DNA from: Pilaira anomala
Taxonomy: Eukaryota; Mucoromycota; Mucoromycetes; Mucorales; Mucoraceae
DNA: 64,000 nucleotides
Assembly: GCA_025716855.1 (NCBI GenBank)
Contig: JAIXMQ010000011.1
Coordinates: 496,001-560,000 of the forward strand
Direction: 5' to 3'
Shown: in pieces, positions 1 through 11,966 of the stretch
Position numbering within the stretch: the stretch's first letter is position 1
Layout of the letters: every line of letters begins with the position of its first letter
Made by a program: the position numbers and the translations under genes
Notes under the pieces: model-generated
Databases searched by the model: none
Told to the model about the DNA's origin: nothing
The model's input: the letters and a program-made list of their open reading frames with translations, nothing else

Positions 1-22
1 TATCATAAATATATTATAAAAA

Positions 23-1279
23 ATGGTTGCTGTTACACTCTCAGAAAACGCTACAACAGAAACAAAATTCAAGTATGGATTAGAATTAAAAGAGAAAAGT
101 TTAGAACAGCCCAACTCAAATCAAGCTGTAGTAGAAATTCAAGCTGCTGCCTTAAATCATCGGTAAGATAATAATATTGCATAAATTTTTCGTCTATTTA
201 TAGAGATCCAGTGTATTTATATTATACATTACAGTGATGTATGGATCCTGAAAGGCATGTATCCTGGCATCAAGATGGGATCTGTATTAGGATCAGATGC
301 AGTTGGTATAATCACAAAGAATGGTACACCCCAGTTGCCTGTAGGCCAACGCGTTTTGATTAACCCTGGTAAGGGTTGGATTTCGGATGAGAGAGGTCCC
401 GAAGAGAATTACTTTATTTTGGGGTTGTTGCCCTGTTTTGGTACTTTGACTGAGGAATCAGTTGTGGTAGATCAAGATGAATTAATTGCTTGTCCTGAAC
501 ATCTTTCTTCAACTGAAGCTGCTGCATTACCTTTAGCTGGTTTAACTGCTTACAGGTAAGAAATATTTGTATTATTATTTTTATTTACAGCTTACTTATA
601 TATATATATATATATATATATTGCAGAGCCGTCTTTACAAAAGGACTTGTGAGAGAAGGTGATCATGTTCTTGTTACCGGTATTGGTGGAGGAGTTGCAT
701 TAGCTGCACTTCAATTTGCTGTGGCAGTAGGTGCACACGTTTATGTTACATCTTCAAGCCCTGATAAAATTCAAAGAGCAATTCAATTAGGTGCAAAGGG
801 AGGTGTAAACTATAAATCAGAGAATTGCGTTGGTGAGTTAAAAAAAATGTTAAATGGTAACCTTTTATCAGCTGTAATTGATGGTGCTGGTGGTCCTTTA
901 TATGGCGTTTACCCCAAGTTTATGAAGCATGGCGGTATTATTTCGAACTATGGTCAAACTGCTAGTGTTAAAGGTGTTGGATATAGCATGGCTCATGTTC
1001 TTAAAAATATTGAAGTAAGAGGATCCACTATGGGATCAAGAAAGGAATTTCAAGATATGGTCAAGTTGGTAGATGAAAAGAAGATTAAACCTATTGTTTC
1101 ACACGTATGGAATGGATTAAACAAAACTACTATTGACGAAGCTATTTCAGTGATGAGGTAAGTTTCTTTATCAAAAGCATTCAATTTTTAGTTGTAACTA
1201 ATGATATATTTCTAGCAATGGTGACCAATTTGGTAAATTAGTTATTGAAATCTCTAGACCAGGAAGTCCTAAGCTTTAA
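23..1279 (+). CDS. Zinc-type alcohol dehydrogenase-like (MDR) oxidoreductase
   Basis: Four exons (23-162, 235-555, 627-1157, 1216-1279) sum to 1056 nt, or 351 aa. The first splice rebuilds ALNHRDVWILKG, the N-terminal GroES-like motif of medium-chain dehydrogenases/quinone oxidoreductases. Exon 3 opens the Rossmann domain with VLVTGIGGGVALAALQFA, an NAD(P)-binding glycine motif. The YogA-like subgroup reduces quinones, enals or similar carbonyls with NADPH; the substrate here cannot be told. The cysteine-rich structural-zinc loop of classic alcohol dehydrogenases is not evident, so it probably acts without structural zinc. No signal peptide is seen, so it is probably cytosolic. The ATG at 23 follows an A-rich leader and its reading phase agrees with all three introns. 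The promoter lies largely outside the window. Confidence 0.9.
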
Positions 1280-1739
1280 GCTCCTTTTTGTTTAAAATAA
1301 ATTATTAATTTACAAATATATAACTTATACTCTCTGAGAGTGTACACATGTAAAAGAATATATATAATAAATGTTTTAGTTAAGGGTCAAAGTTTTAATT
1401 ATGAGACCTATCAAACATCACCCTTCAAGTATGGGGAATTATATGAAGAAATTTCGTGAGTAAGAGAGTATCCATCAATTAAAAATAGTGTTGGATAATA
1501 AATGTATTGATCTAAGTTGTGAATGGATGAGATTTACTTTATATTCCAATAGATATTTCCATCAATTATTTACCTTTATCCACTCAATCAGATGATATAC
1601 TTTGGGCCAGTCATAATCTGCCATTCGAGTTTATAATAAATCGATTTTGGATTCTCTTCTTCTAGCAAGACTCTCTTTTATTGATTCATATCTATGGTAG
1701 ATGATATATTATAAACTGTAATAGTCTAATACAGATTGT

Positions 1740-1794
<55 letters not shown>

Positions 1795-1905
1795 GATTTG
1801 AATAAATAGCAAGGAATGACGTATTCATCCTTTTATCACTTGTTAATCATTAAGTCAATACAAAACTTTAAAAAAGCATATGTAAGCGGATTGAGTAAAG
1901 CAAGG
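1280..1905. other. Intergenic, with 47-A tract
   Basis: No gene is seen. The stretch holds the 3' end of the dehydrogenase gene and a pure run of A at 1745-1791. The A run lies about 115 bp upstream of the transposase remnant and could be a retroposition scar or simply one of the many homopolymers of this genome. Confidence 0.6.
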
Positions 1906-2455
1906 ATGAAAGCTAAAGATATTGCCGCTAGGCACCGTGTACCGAATTATTAAGAATGGATACACAGTAGACGAAGTACTTCGTGAACAAAAAAGAGGAC
2001 GCCCTCCAAAGTTTTCAGATCGAGATATTAGATCAGTAGTAAACTATGCAAAGGGTCAAAGAAGGGCAACTTTGGCGGAAATTGATGCTCTCCCTAACAC
2101 CATTCGAAAAATGTTAAAGAATGCAGGGTTTAACAATAGAATCGCACGTATGAAGCCTTTCTTAATGCCCAGGCATATCGTCATGAGGAAGATATTTGCA
2201 ATTGAGCACTTAGAATGGACACTTGATGACTGGAAACAAGTAATTTGGACTGATGAATCAACCTTTGAGTTAGGTAAAAATTATCGGCAACTTCGGGTAT
2301 GGCGTAAAGTTAATGAAGATTTTGATCAAGACTGTATAGGATCTACATTTAAAAGTGTAAGAACAACAGTGATGGTATGGGGGAGGGGGGCTATATCTCA
2401 CGGCAAGAAGTCTCTTTTTATACTTTCCTATATCATTTTATTATACCCCTATTAA
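1906..2455 (+). pseudogene. Tc1/mariner-type transposase remnant
   Basis: The main open frame (1922-2455) matches the N-terminal half of a Tc1/IS630-family transposase: a helix-turn-helix end (VPLGTVYRIIKNG-like), the GRPPKFSDRD linker, and the first catalytic aspartate block VIWTDESTFELG. The start of the helix-turn-helix (KAKDIAARHRVP) lies in a different frame from 1906, so there is a frameshift near 1940. The frame stops soon after a MVWG..AI.-like block, and the second D and final D/E of the catalytic triad are absent. About 180 codons remain of the usual 300-350. No terminal inverted repeats were found by eye. It is a dead element, with its 3' part deleted or replaced next to the following gene. 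Confidence 0.85.
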
Positions 2456-2665
2456 AAATGACTTAAGTATCGTTGACATCATTTATTGGAGATAACTTGA
2501 ACTCCCTTCAATTTAATGTTGATTTAATGCGTACTTTTGATCTTACGGACTCTGATAATGCTGTAAAAAATATCAAGGCTGCCATCAGAAATATAAAGAA
2601 ACGAAAAAGCTACAGAGAAACAACAATGGGCGCTCCGTTAAAAAAAAATAGTAAAAGATTTAAAC

Positions 2666-4123
2666 ATGGTAAATAATATATTTGTGTAAGTAATATGTAC
2701 ATACATACAATACTCATTTATTCATTTAGTTTCTGAAAACGGATGCATGCAAGAATTACTTCTCCGATTGTGCCCTTGAATCTGCTACGGTGGATGAAGA
2801 AAATCAGAGAGAGAGATATAAAGCTACTCTGAGAAGTAGAGTTTACCATCAAAAGGTATGATACTTTGATAGAAATTGACATGCTTTATATGTGCTATTA
2901 CATAGTAAAGTTACTAAAACAAAGTTTAATTAATTAAACATAGACACAATCAATCAAGCGAAGAAGGATAATGGTTTGTAAATCCGATGAGATGGGTTTA
3001 GACTAGACACTAACAAAAAATTACATGTTTTTAATAGAACGAAGATGAAGAGGAAGAAGAAGGAAACAGCCCAGCATCAAATATACCTCCAAATGAAACT
3101 TCCTTAACTCCATCATCTACAGATGATTCCTATACTTTGACTGAACAGAACTTGATTCCGGCTGATAAGACGCCAACAATTAAATATTATTATCTATCAC
3201 TTCAAGAAATTGGACGTGATATTCGATTGACTAAACATGAAATGCATGATGACATCACATTTGAGGAAAGGATTTCTCTCTCTGGTATCAAAATTCCTAT
3301 TCATAAATCAAGTATCTTCATGTCTGATCAAGTAAATGATTTTAGTCCAAGTCTTCAAAAAATCATCAAGGAGTTTAACCGATCAATCGCTTTTGACAAG
3401 ACAATGGACATATCATCAGCTTGCTTAGAATCCAAAGAACAAGATATTGCATGTATGCTTTGGTCAACCTCAAACATGATTAAAAAGAAAGCCAAAGAGC
3501 TTCCATGTGCTTTATCTAAAAAATTTAACTATGAACGTAACAATGAGCTAAACTTTATTATTAAACAAGTCTCCTCTTTAATTGAATGTATTGTTTGCGG
3601 CTCTAGTTTGAATTTGGATTGGGATATTACCTCAAACTGTTATATCAATTGCGATATGAATGTTTGCTTCAATCGACACGATATCATCATTAGTACCGAA
3701 GACGGTACCGAAATAGGTACTGGAGAGGTCAAGCCTTACAATACATGCGATAAACTAATTGAAATTGACCGTTCCCGAATCGTGGAATCGTGCAAGCGTC
3801 AATTACACCAACGTCTTGTAAATGCTAGGTCCACAAAGGAACTTTCAACCTTTGGCATCTTTATTAATGGTAAACACATGCAGCTCTCTGTTTTAAGTTT
3901 ATCTCCTGAAGGTGAATACACCTATCATATTGTATATGACGGCTTTTTACCTACCACAAAAGAAACATATGCATTTATGGACGAGACCTTGATGACGTTA
4001 ATTCAATTTGTACGATTAATGGAGAATTCATTACCTAGTCCTGAAGAAAGGAATGATGAACTTATTTTACCTCAATTTTCTTCCGTATTAAAACCTACCG
4101 TGTACATGATAAATGAAGAATAG
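2666..4123 (+). CDS. Uncharacterised protein with PD-(D/E)XK-like GEVK motif
   Basis: Best model has exons 2666-2668, 2730-2855, 2944-2973 and 3038-4123, giving 414 aa, with a first exon of a single ATG codon. An acidic stretch (EDEEEEEG) follows exon 3. The C-terminal domain has an aspartate (RHD, codon at 3680), then a strand ending in GTGEVKP (E and K codons at 3725 and 3731), then a helix with CKRQLHQR. That order (D, E-x-K, then a helix with Q) is the layout of PD-(D/E)XK nucleases. A later strand pair reads FGIFINGKHMQL. I do not recognise a named family, so nuclease activity is inference. A decayed relative lies at about 26.2-26.75 kb. The 5' end is uncertain: an open frame at 2467-2673 just upstream could be an alternative first exon (donor at 2563 keeps phase). 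Confidence 0.65.
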
Positions 4124-4356
4124 CTTAAATCCTCCTCGTACCGTTATTAACCACCATCTTTGTTCAATCCTCACTTTTATTATATATCAAACAAACTTGT
4201 TGGTCTCTTCTACGTTAAGCTTATAATATTTTAAATAAATGGGCTTTCTATTTCTATATTTATCGAATTGATTACAAGAGCACTGCCCATAAACGTTTTC
4301 AATTGAATGCTTCCGCAATTCACAAGTCCAATATTAATAATTTTTACATTCTACCA

Positions 4357-4407
<51 letters not shown>

Positions 4408-5146
4408 TCAGGTACTAACAAACTAAAAGAGGTATTTTTTGTTACAATCTATATTTTTTTTTTTTTTGAGCTCAATTAAAGCGTTTGAACTGTAAAGACT
4501 TACTGTGTTACTACAGTCGATAGGAGCGTATTTGAAAGTATCCTCAATCCATTTGATTTTAAGTTTTATCAAGTAAATTGACATTCTTTTTTTTTTTTAA
4601 ATTCCCCATTTAGCGTAGAACCTATGTATGACAAGCGGAAATTAACAAAAAAGACAGTGTTAATTGTAAACGAACTTTAAATTAGTACGATTATGATTTA
4701 AAGAATTACATAAAAAGAACTTGTGAATTGATTCAAATCCATATTGTATTAAGTTATCCCTGTTACTATGAAAATACAAAAACGACTTTCCTTTCTCTCT
4801 CTTTTTTTTTTCCTATTACTTTACAAGGTCATCAAACCAGTGCTTCTAAACTTTATTTTAAGGTTAAGAAAAGGTTTTAAGGGAACGACACGTATTTGTG
4901 TAAGTCTCTAGATTAAACAAGTGATCTCATAATTTTTTTTTCTTTTCTATTTGACACCAAATATAGAAATTATTCGTTTTTTCCCAACCCTTCCCGTACC
5001 ACATTTTAGTGGCATAAAAAATGCTACCAGCGGAATTTATTACGTGGGGAAAAAAGAGAAACTTCCCCCCGTACCTTATAATTGGACACCTTTTATATTT
5101 TTCTTTTATTCCTTTTTTTCTTTTTCTCTTTTACTAAAAAAAAAAA
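4124..5146. other. Intergenic
   Basis: No gene is seen. It contains a long A run (about 4360-4403) and several T-rich tracts. The end, before the ATG at 5147, is pyrimidine-rich and then A-rich, as for many promoters and leaders in this window. Confidence 0.6.
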
Positions 5147-6257
5147 ATGTCTACTGAATCTATTGATCAACTTGTACTTGCTATTTCCAACATTGCTCAT
5201 GTTGAAAAGCCCTGTCTTGAAAACCTCTTGACTATCAAAAAATTAGAGATCGCAAAGGAGCCTGTTGATAAGGAAAATTATGACGCTGAAAAGAAAGTGT
5301 AAGTGTTTTTTTTTAAATAGATTAGTACCTGGATTTTCTTATTAAAAGTATATATATATGTTATAGAATTATGTGGGAAAATACAATTAGAGACTTGAAT
5401 AATTGGACTTTAACTTGGGCTCTTTTGAAGTTAACTGTAAGTGATAGTAGTAGTATATATATTTATTTTTATACTAACAATATATATTATAGTGTGGTTT
5501 ACAACAAGAAAAAGAACGTTCTGTAGAAGGTTTGAAAAAGGCAAAGCTACTTGTGATTGAAACTTCAGAAAAGGTACAAGAAGAAAAGGATAAGATTCAT
5601 GAAGTTGAAGTGTTGAATGAAAAGTATGCTGTTGAATACAGAACCCTTCAAAAATACCGTGAAGATGTCAGTTTATTATTAGATGAAGTAAGTTTTTTTT
5701 TTTTTATTATTATTATTGAATTTAACATAGAGGTAGATAACTCATTCTTTTTTTTTTTCTTTTAGGTCGTAAAAGATGAAACTGTCTTCAAGTCACAAAT
5801 TGATGAATTAAAAGAGAAATCAATTAAATTATTTGAGAATATTCAAAAACTTGAAAAGGTCAAAGATCTTATCAAGGAAGCAGATAATTCCTTATTAGAA
5901 GCTATTCTTGAATTAAGAGCATCTACATCAAAAGAGACTTTGATGGCTGAAGGCAAGATATACTTTCCAGAGGTTGCCTTTGCTTGTCTTAAAGAGGCGC
6001 GTGCATTATATCCTGAATTACCTGGCTTTAAATCCCCAACGGATTATGTAAATGAATCTGATAACACGGGTGCTTACTATTCTCCTATGCAAAAATACCT
6101 TTGGGATGTCCGTAAGAGATTAGCTGAACTTACCAGTTGGTGTGCTGAGGAAGCCCTTGTTGTCTTAGAAGAAGAAACTCAAACTCAAATTCAACTTGGA
6201 CGTAAAGTAGATGAATATAATCTCGAAAGACGTAGACTTCTTAAAGAATTAATGTAA
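5147..6257 (+). CDS. Coiled-coil protein of unknown function
   Basis: Four exons (5147-5298, 5367-5436, 5493-5687, 5766-6257) give 909 nt, or 302 aa, with every junction in phase. The protein is hydrophilic and mostly helical. Residues about 75-205 are rich in E, K, L and Q with heptad-like spacing, which suggests a coiled coil. The C-terminal part has a less charged block (KIYFPEVAFACLKEARALYP) followed by another helical stretch. There is no signal peptide or membrane segment. I do not recognise the family. It is convergent with the WDR91 homologue (stops 176 bp apart). Confidence 0.8.
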
Positions 6258-6433
6258 AATATATATAAATCTCTATAATCATAATAATAATCATAATAAT
6301 ACAAAAAAAAAAAAAACTAATAAATAAATTAATGTCATATGTTATAAAAATTGTTGTACTTGGGGGGGTTTTTTTTTACGTAAGCAATTGCCCGTTGCAC
6401 AAATACACAACAAAATGAGAAATTTTTTATTAT

Positions 6434-9128
6434 TTAAACTTTAATCAGACTCGTTACTTTTACACTACCGTCTGCACTACCTAATAGACAAGCATTAGAA
6501 GAGCTTGTCCAATCTACCGTAGTAATATGTTGATGCAGAGATTGATTTCCAAACTTCAAGACTGGGTCACCTTCTAATACATGATAAATCGAACCAAAAG
6601 TATTAGTTTTTTGTGCCGCGGCACATAGAACATAATCCGTATCTGCATTGAAAGCAACCATTTGTGAACGAGGTGAGATTGATAATAAGGATTGTGTCAC
6701 ACTGTCATCTACGGAAGATGATGGTGGTGCTGGTAGGGTAATGTCTGTAAGAGGTGGTATATGATTTGATATAATTCCATTGGATGGTGCTGGTGGTGGG
6801 AATCCTTCCAGTGGACGTTTAAATATACAAGTACCTGGTTTATGAATTGACCACTGCGATAACTATATAAAAAAAAAGGGGGGGGGGAGAGAGAGAGAGG
6901 AGGCTCTATTTAGTAAAAAAAGAATAGATACAACTTTGAATTATTTATCCTTACTTCTCCATTATCATCAACTGAATAAATTGAATTCTCATCAAAACTG
7001 AATTGTGCAGTACATGAAGGTTGTCCCTTCCATTCTATAATAGATTTCATACTTCGAATATCTAAATATATATGTACTACTTGTTAGAAGAAAAAAGAAA
7101 AAAAAAAGGGGGGGTATACATTTATACCAATTAAATTCACTTGCCAAATATACGCATTAATCCTGATGTATCACCAGCTACCAACATTTGACCATTATGA
7201 TTTAATTTAATTGTATTAATGTTTGATTCTACTTCTTCCTGATTATCAATTTGGAATGTACCCTGATATACAATAAATTAACAGATAAATATAAACATAT
7301 ATATACTATACACAAATATAAATAACTTACACAAGCCGACATTGTTTTCATGCTCCAGGCAACTAGAGCACCAGAAGACTTGGTTGCTGTATTCATTTTA
7401 TTACTAGATCCAGCACATACAAATATAGGTTCAATAGGACTAGATGATATATGATTTATCCATGGATAATTATCATCCATTATAAATTCTTGTACAATTG
7501 ATTTCGAGTCTACATTATAAACACGAATTAATCCTGTATCCGTTCCTAAATAAAGCTTTTTTTTTTTTTGATTTATTAGCAAACATATGCATATACATAA
7601 AGAAGAGAGACTTACAAATCTATCGGATCTTGCATCCCATTCAAGAGATAAAACATTGGAGGAAGAGTTCTTAATCTTTAACGGATTAAATGATTGACCT
7701 TTATAACTCCATATACTTTAATACATGTACAAAAAAAAAATCTTTTTTAATTAGACTTTTCTCTCTCTCTCTCTCACGCTCAAGTACTTACCGAACTATA
7801 TTATCCATATCACAACTTGCAATCAAATCACCCTCACTTGAAAATTTAGCATGCGTAATAGCAGAAGCATGTTCAGAAAACTCTTCTTGACTAACTATAA
7901 TAAATGGTTCATCCTCACTTTTAGTTTCTTTTGTTGCTGTTGTAGTTGTTGTAGTTGTTGTAGTTGATGATGGTGATGTGATAGCCACAGTGGATTCCGA
8001 AGCCGATTTTTTTGGAGATAAAGAAGTAATCGGTTGTAATAATTTTTGTTGTTCTGTAGAAGAAGAAGCAGCTCGCCTACGTATCATTGAAATACCATCT
8101 GTCATTTCTTTTCGTGTTTCAGCTACTTCATGTTTTAATTTAGCTATATCATTATCACGAGCTTCTAATGTTGCCTTTTGGTTTTCAACGGTGGATTTTA
8201 ATGTTTCAATCTCGGTTTGTTGAGTTTTACGTTGAATACGGTCAATATTAAATGATAATAAACTTGGTAAAGCTGTTATATCATGATTTAAAAAAAAAAC
8301 AAAAAACATTACTTTTTTTGCATATAATGTATGATTTTTTTTTTTTTACTTACGCATATTTTGAAAAGTAGTAGCTAAAAAATTATGTAAGGAAATTGTA
8401 TAATTATCTACCCATTGTTTAGAAAAGAATGTTTCAAATGTTGAATCGTTGGACGGATTTTTGATATAAGGTAAAGCTATTTTATACATTTTTAATAACT
8501 TTTAAATTTAAATTTTTAAAAACTCACTTTACCAAACCATTGAGACCATTCAGGTTTTCCATGTAATTCTGGTCCATAAAGATCGAAAAATTCAATCACT
8601 TTTTCTCTCTTTTTGTGTTGCATTGCTATATTTGTTTACAATTAATAATTAGTATTTTCTCTTTTTTTTTTTTAATTTGCTTACCATGGATCAAATAATG
8701 TCTTAATAAACAAAGTTCAAACTTTTTTATAGTACGTTGAAATCGACTATCTAACCGAGAAAAGAATCGAATATCAAGATATCGATAATAATCAATTAAT
8801 GCTTGTATATCTCCATTTCCAATAGCGCCTAATAACTCTTCAATAATTTTATCTACCTAAAAAAAAAAAAAGAAATGTATTTTTCAGATTAAACACTATT
8901 CTAGCTTCCCATGTGGTTTCAATCTTTACTTGAAATCCTTTATCTTTATCTGAACGTATTTCGGTTTCTAACGCTCGAAATGTAGCAGTAAATCCTCGAA
9001 ACTATATATGTATATATATTTGCTATTAATAAACTTTTTGAATCACAAGAAAGAAAAAAAAAACTGTCTTGCTCATTTACCAGCAAATATTCTTTTACAA
9101 GCTCATCCACTTGATAAAGTGAATTCAT
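6434..9128 (-). CDS. WDR91: WDR91-like endosomal WD40 protein
   Basis: Eleven exons (9128-9081, 9001-8930, 8856-8685, 8625-8528, 8476-8354, 8272-7792, 7715-7616, 7555-7331, 7262-7141, 7061-6955, 6862-6434) sum to 1977 nt, or 658 aa. The N-terminus reads VDELVKEYLL, then FRGFTATFRALETEI, then SDKDKGFQ, then VDKIIEELL, which is the signature start of WDR91. A coiled coil at about 181-235 is followed by a Ser/Thr-rich linker and WD40 repeats from about residue 305 to the end. In animals WDR91 works with WDR81 and Rab7 to lower PI3P during endosome maturation. The same role in this fungus is inference. The human protein is 747 aa, so this one is slightly shorter. Standard yeasts lack it. Confidence 0.88.
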
Positions 9129-9906
9129 TCTATTATGTGTATGTGAATTCTTTTTCAGTAACAAAAAAATAAATAAGAGAGGGAGAGAGAGAGAGAGAGA
9201 GAGAAAATAAAAAAATAAAATAAATCCTGCGATCCCCATTGTGGGGTGTGTGAGAGTCACGCGAAGAAGCCATTTCTCCTCTTCTTCTTCTTCAAGTTTA
9301 AATTAAATCAATTCTACATATTATCTTTTTAGATCAATTATCCCCTTAAATTTCATTTCATAAATGTCAGCTTTCGATCATATGCTTCTTACTCAATATT
9401 ATGTAGAATATACTTTAATCACAAGATTCGCATAATAATCATAAAATAATAAAGTCTCTACTACAGTGGGCCTTTTTTTTTTTTTTTTGATACTTATAGT
9501 TTTTATGCTGTTAAGAAGTATAACGCAAGACAAGCCAGATATCTTTTTTAAATGCATTTAACAAGGAAGGTCGTCCTTTTGGATAGAATAAGAGAAAACT
9601 AGTAACAGCCAATTTAATCTACATACTTTATACTTCATTTTTTTATAGTTGTTGGCTCCGCCCCCCCCCCCCCCTCCTGACCAAACGAATTTTTTCAATA
9701 CAATTCATCATTTACTTTTAGGGTGGAAAGTATGACTGTATCAGGCACTACAAAGTTTATTCGACAATTCACTTTTTTTTAAGTGCGCTTGAAAAAAAGT
9801 ACAATATAACACACATATATATAAATATATATACATATATATATATATTTTTTTTTTATTATTATTATTTTTTTGTTGTTGTTGTTGTTGTTGTTGTTGA
9901 TAGATT
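9129..9906. other. Intergenic between WDR91 promoter and RRM gene 3' end
   Basis: No gene is seen. It contains a (GA)n tract near 9180-9205, a C run at about 9661-9674 and, near 9878-9900, a (TTG)n repeat (poly-CAA on the minus strand) in the 3' UTR of the RRM gene. Confidence 0.6.
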
Positions 9907-11142
9907 TTAAATGTTACTAGACCCATTATATTGATCATATAACTTTTGTTGTTGCTGTTGTTGAGCAGCGACAGCAGCTTGTTGATTCCATTGAGCAGCA
10001 TGAGCAGCAGCAACAGCTGAACCGCCGTGAGGATCAAGAGTAGGAATATTACCAGGTGGTGGGTTATGGAAAGCGTATCCGTTAGTTAAATGAGCTGGGA
10101 CACCAAAGACAGTGTTGTTGGGTGCTGCGTTATTACGATGATTGCCTCCTGCTCCTCCTCCTCTTCCAATACCATTTCCTCCACCAGCAGCATTATTTCC
10201 TCCACCACCATATTGCATTTGTGGTCCTCCATTATTCCAATTTTGTTGTTGTGGTTGATGATAACCACCATAGTTTTGCCATCCTGGAGGAGGACGATCT
10301 TTACCCCAAGAAAGCTTTTTATAAAAAAAAAATCTGCATTAATAATCTCCCCTTCTATCACTCATACACTCACACACATCCTCTCTCTCTCTCACTTTGT
10401 AAAAAAAAAAAATGTATTATCTGCTTACCTTGGCAATACATCCATTCAAATTAATATTTTGTAAGTGAACAATTGCGTTGGCTGCATTTTCATGAGTATC
10501 CATCCTAAATACAGTTTAATTTTTTTTTTTTTTTTTTTTAGTCTCCTTTTTTTTGACGCCTCCCCCCTTTTTTTATTATTATTATTATTATTATTTTATC
10601 TCTTCAACTTACTTTACAAAAGCGAATCCACGTTCAGCTTGAAGTTTAACTTCTTGAACATACCCAAATCTTTGGAAAGGTTGAACTAAATCAGATTCTA
10701 TAGAATAACCAAATTAATAAAAAAAAAAAAAAAAAAAAACGCGTCAAGAAATCACTCAAAAAAAATATACTTTACGGGAAACGTTAGGAGGTAAATTTCC
10801 GATATAGATACTGGTAACGTAAGCAGGAGTTTGATGAATCACAACTTCATAAGGTAATTGTTGACCAGGTTGAGGGGCAGGTGTAGCAGTTTGACCTAAA
10901 TGATGATGAATATTTGTTTAGACTTAACTCTCAATCTGGTTTTTTTATTTTTCTTTTTTTTTTTTACCCTTTTGGGTTGCCCAATTACAACGAATAGCTC
11001 TAGTGCCTAACCATTCACCGTTCATTGTAGCAATAGCTTGTTCTGCATCTGCTTTATCTCTAAAAGCAACAAAACCAAAACCTCTGGATTTTCCTGAAAC
11101 TGGATCCCACATGACATGAGCTTCACTATAAAGATACGTAAG

Positions 11143-11194
<52 letters not shown>

Positions 11195-11828
11195 TGTGCA
11201 AAATAATAATAAAACTTACGACATGGTGCCAAAAACTGAAAACGCTTGTACAAGTGCATCGTCAGTAATCTCAGGTGCAATATCACCAACAAATACGTGA
11301 TAGTGAGAAGCAGTATCTTCTTTTTGTTGTTGAGTATTATTGGCTTGTTGTGCCCAGTTTGCTCTAATATCCTACAGAGAGAAAAATATATATATATATA
11401 TTAGTTCAAGACTTTGTACGAGAATTAAATAAATAAAAAAAAAACACGTACATAGTTGAAGATCTTTCTACCATTCATGTCTTGAATAGCTTGTTCAGCT
11501 ACTCTTTGATCAGCAAACTCGACAAAAGCATAATTCACACCAGCCTAAAAAAAAAAAAAAAAAAAAATTTAAGTAAAAAAAAAAAAATATTAATTTTTTA
11601 GCGTCCTTTTTTTTTTGTAATAAACAACATACATATGAGGTGTGTCTTCTGACCTATGTAAACATATTAATATCTGTATAATAAACACTTGACTTTGATC
11701 AATACTTACAGATACAATCTTTACACTAACAACAGCACCAACAGTTTCAAAGATCTCGTGTAACATGGTTTCAGTTACTCTATACAGTAGTAAAAAAACA
11801 AGTATTTTTTTTTTTTTAGTACTAGGTA

Positions 11829-11864
<36 letters not shown>

Positions 11865-11966
11865 TTTTTACCTTTGATCGAGGTTTCCGACATAAATGGT
11901 ATTTGCGGGATTACCAACGTCTTCAGTTTGTTGTACGTTATTGGCGTCGGTTACAGAAGCTGACAT
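9907..11966 (-). CDS. PUB1: Three-RRM RNA-binding protein (TIA-1/Pub1 family)
   Basis: Nine exons (11966-11872, 11779-11710, 11544-11452, 11371-11220, 11125-10968, 10895-10776, 10697-10613, 10504-10429, 10314-9907) sum to 1257 nt, or 418 aa. RRM1 is at about 23-93 ([12 protein letters not shown], then YAFVEF), RRM2 at about 113-187 ([21 protein letters not shown]) and RRM3 at about 216-285 ([19 protein letters not shown]). The tail is Gly/Asn-rich and then Gln-rich, a prion-like composition. Three RRMs plus a low-complexity Gln tail define TIA-1/Pub1/Ngr1 proteins, which bind U-rich RNA and go to stress granules. The intron at 11126-11219 holds a 50-bp homopolymer. The start ATG follows an A/T-rich leader. 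Confidence 0.92.

Noticed and set aside
8857..8929. Coding-looking stretch (KIETTWEARI) in WDR91
   Set aside because: It is 73 nt with sound GT and AG ends; keeping it shifts the frame and breaks the DKGFQ-VDKII junction typical of the family.
10090..10464. Plus-strand open frames across the RRM gene
   Set aside because: They are antisense to the Gly/Asn-rich tail of the RRM protein and run through its intron.
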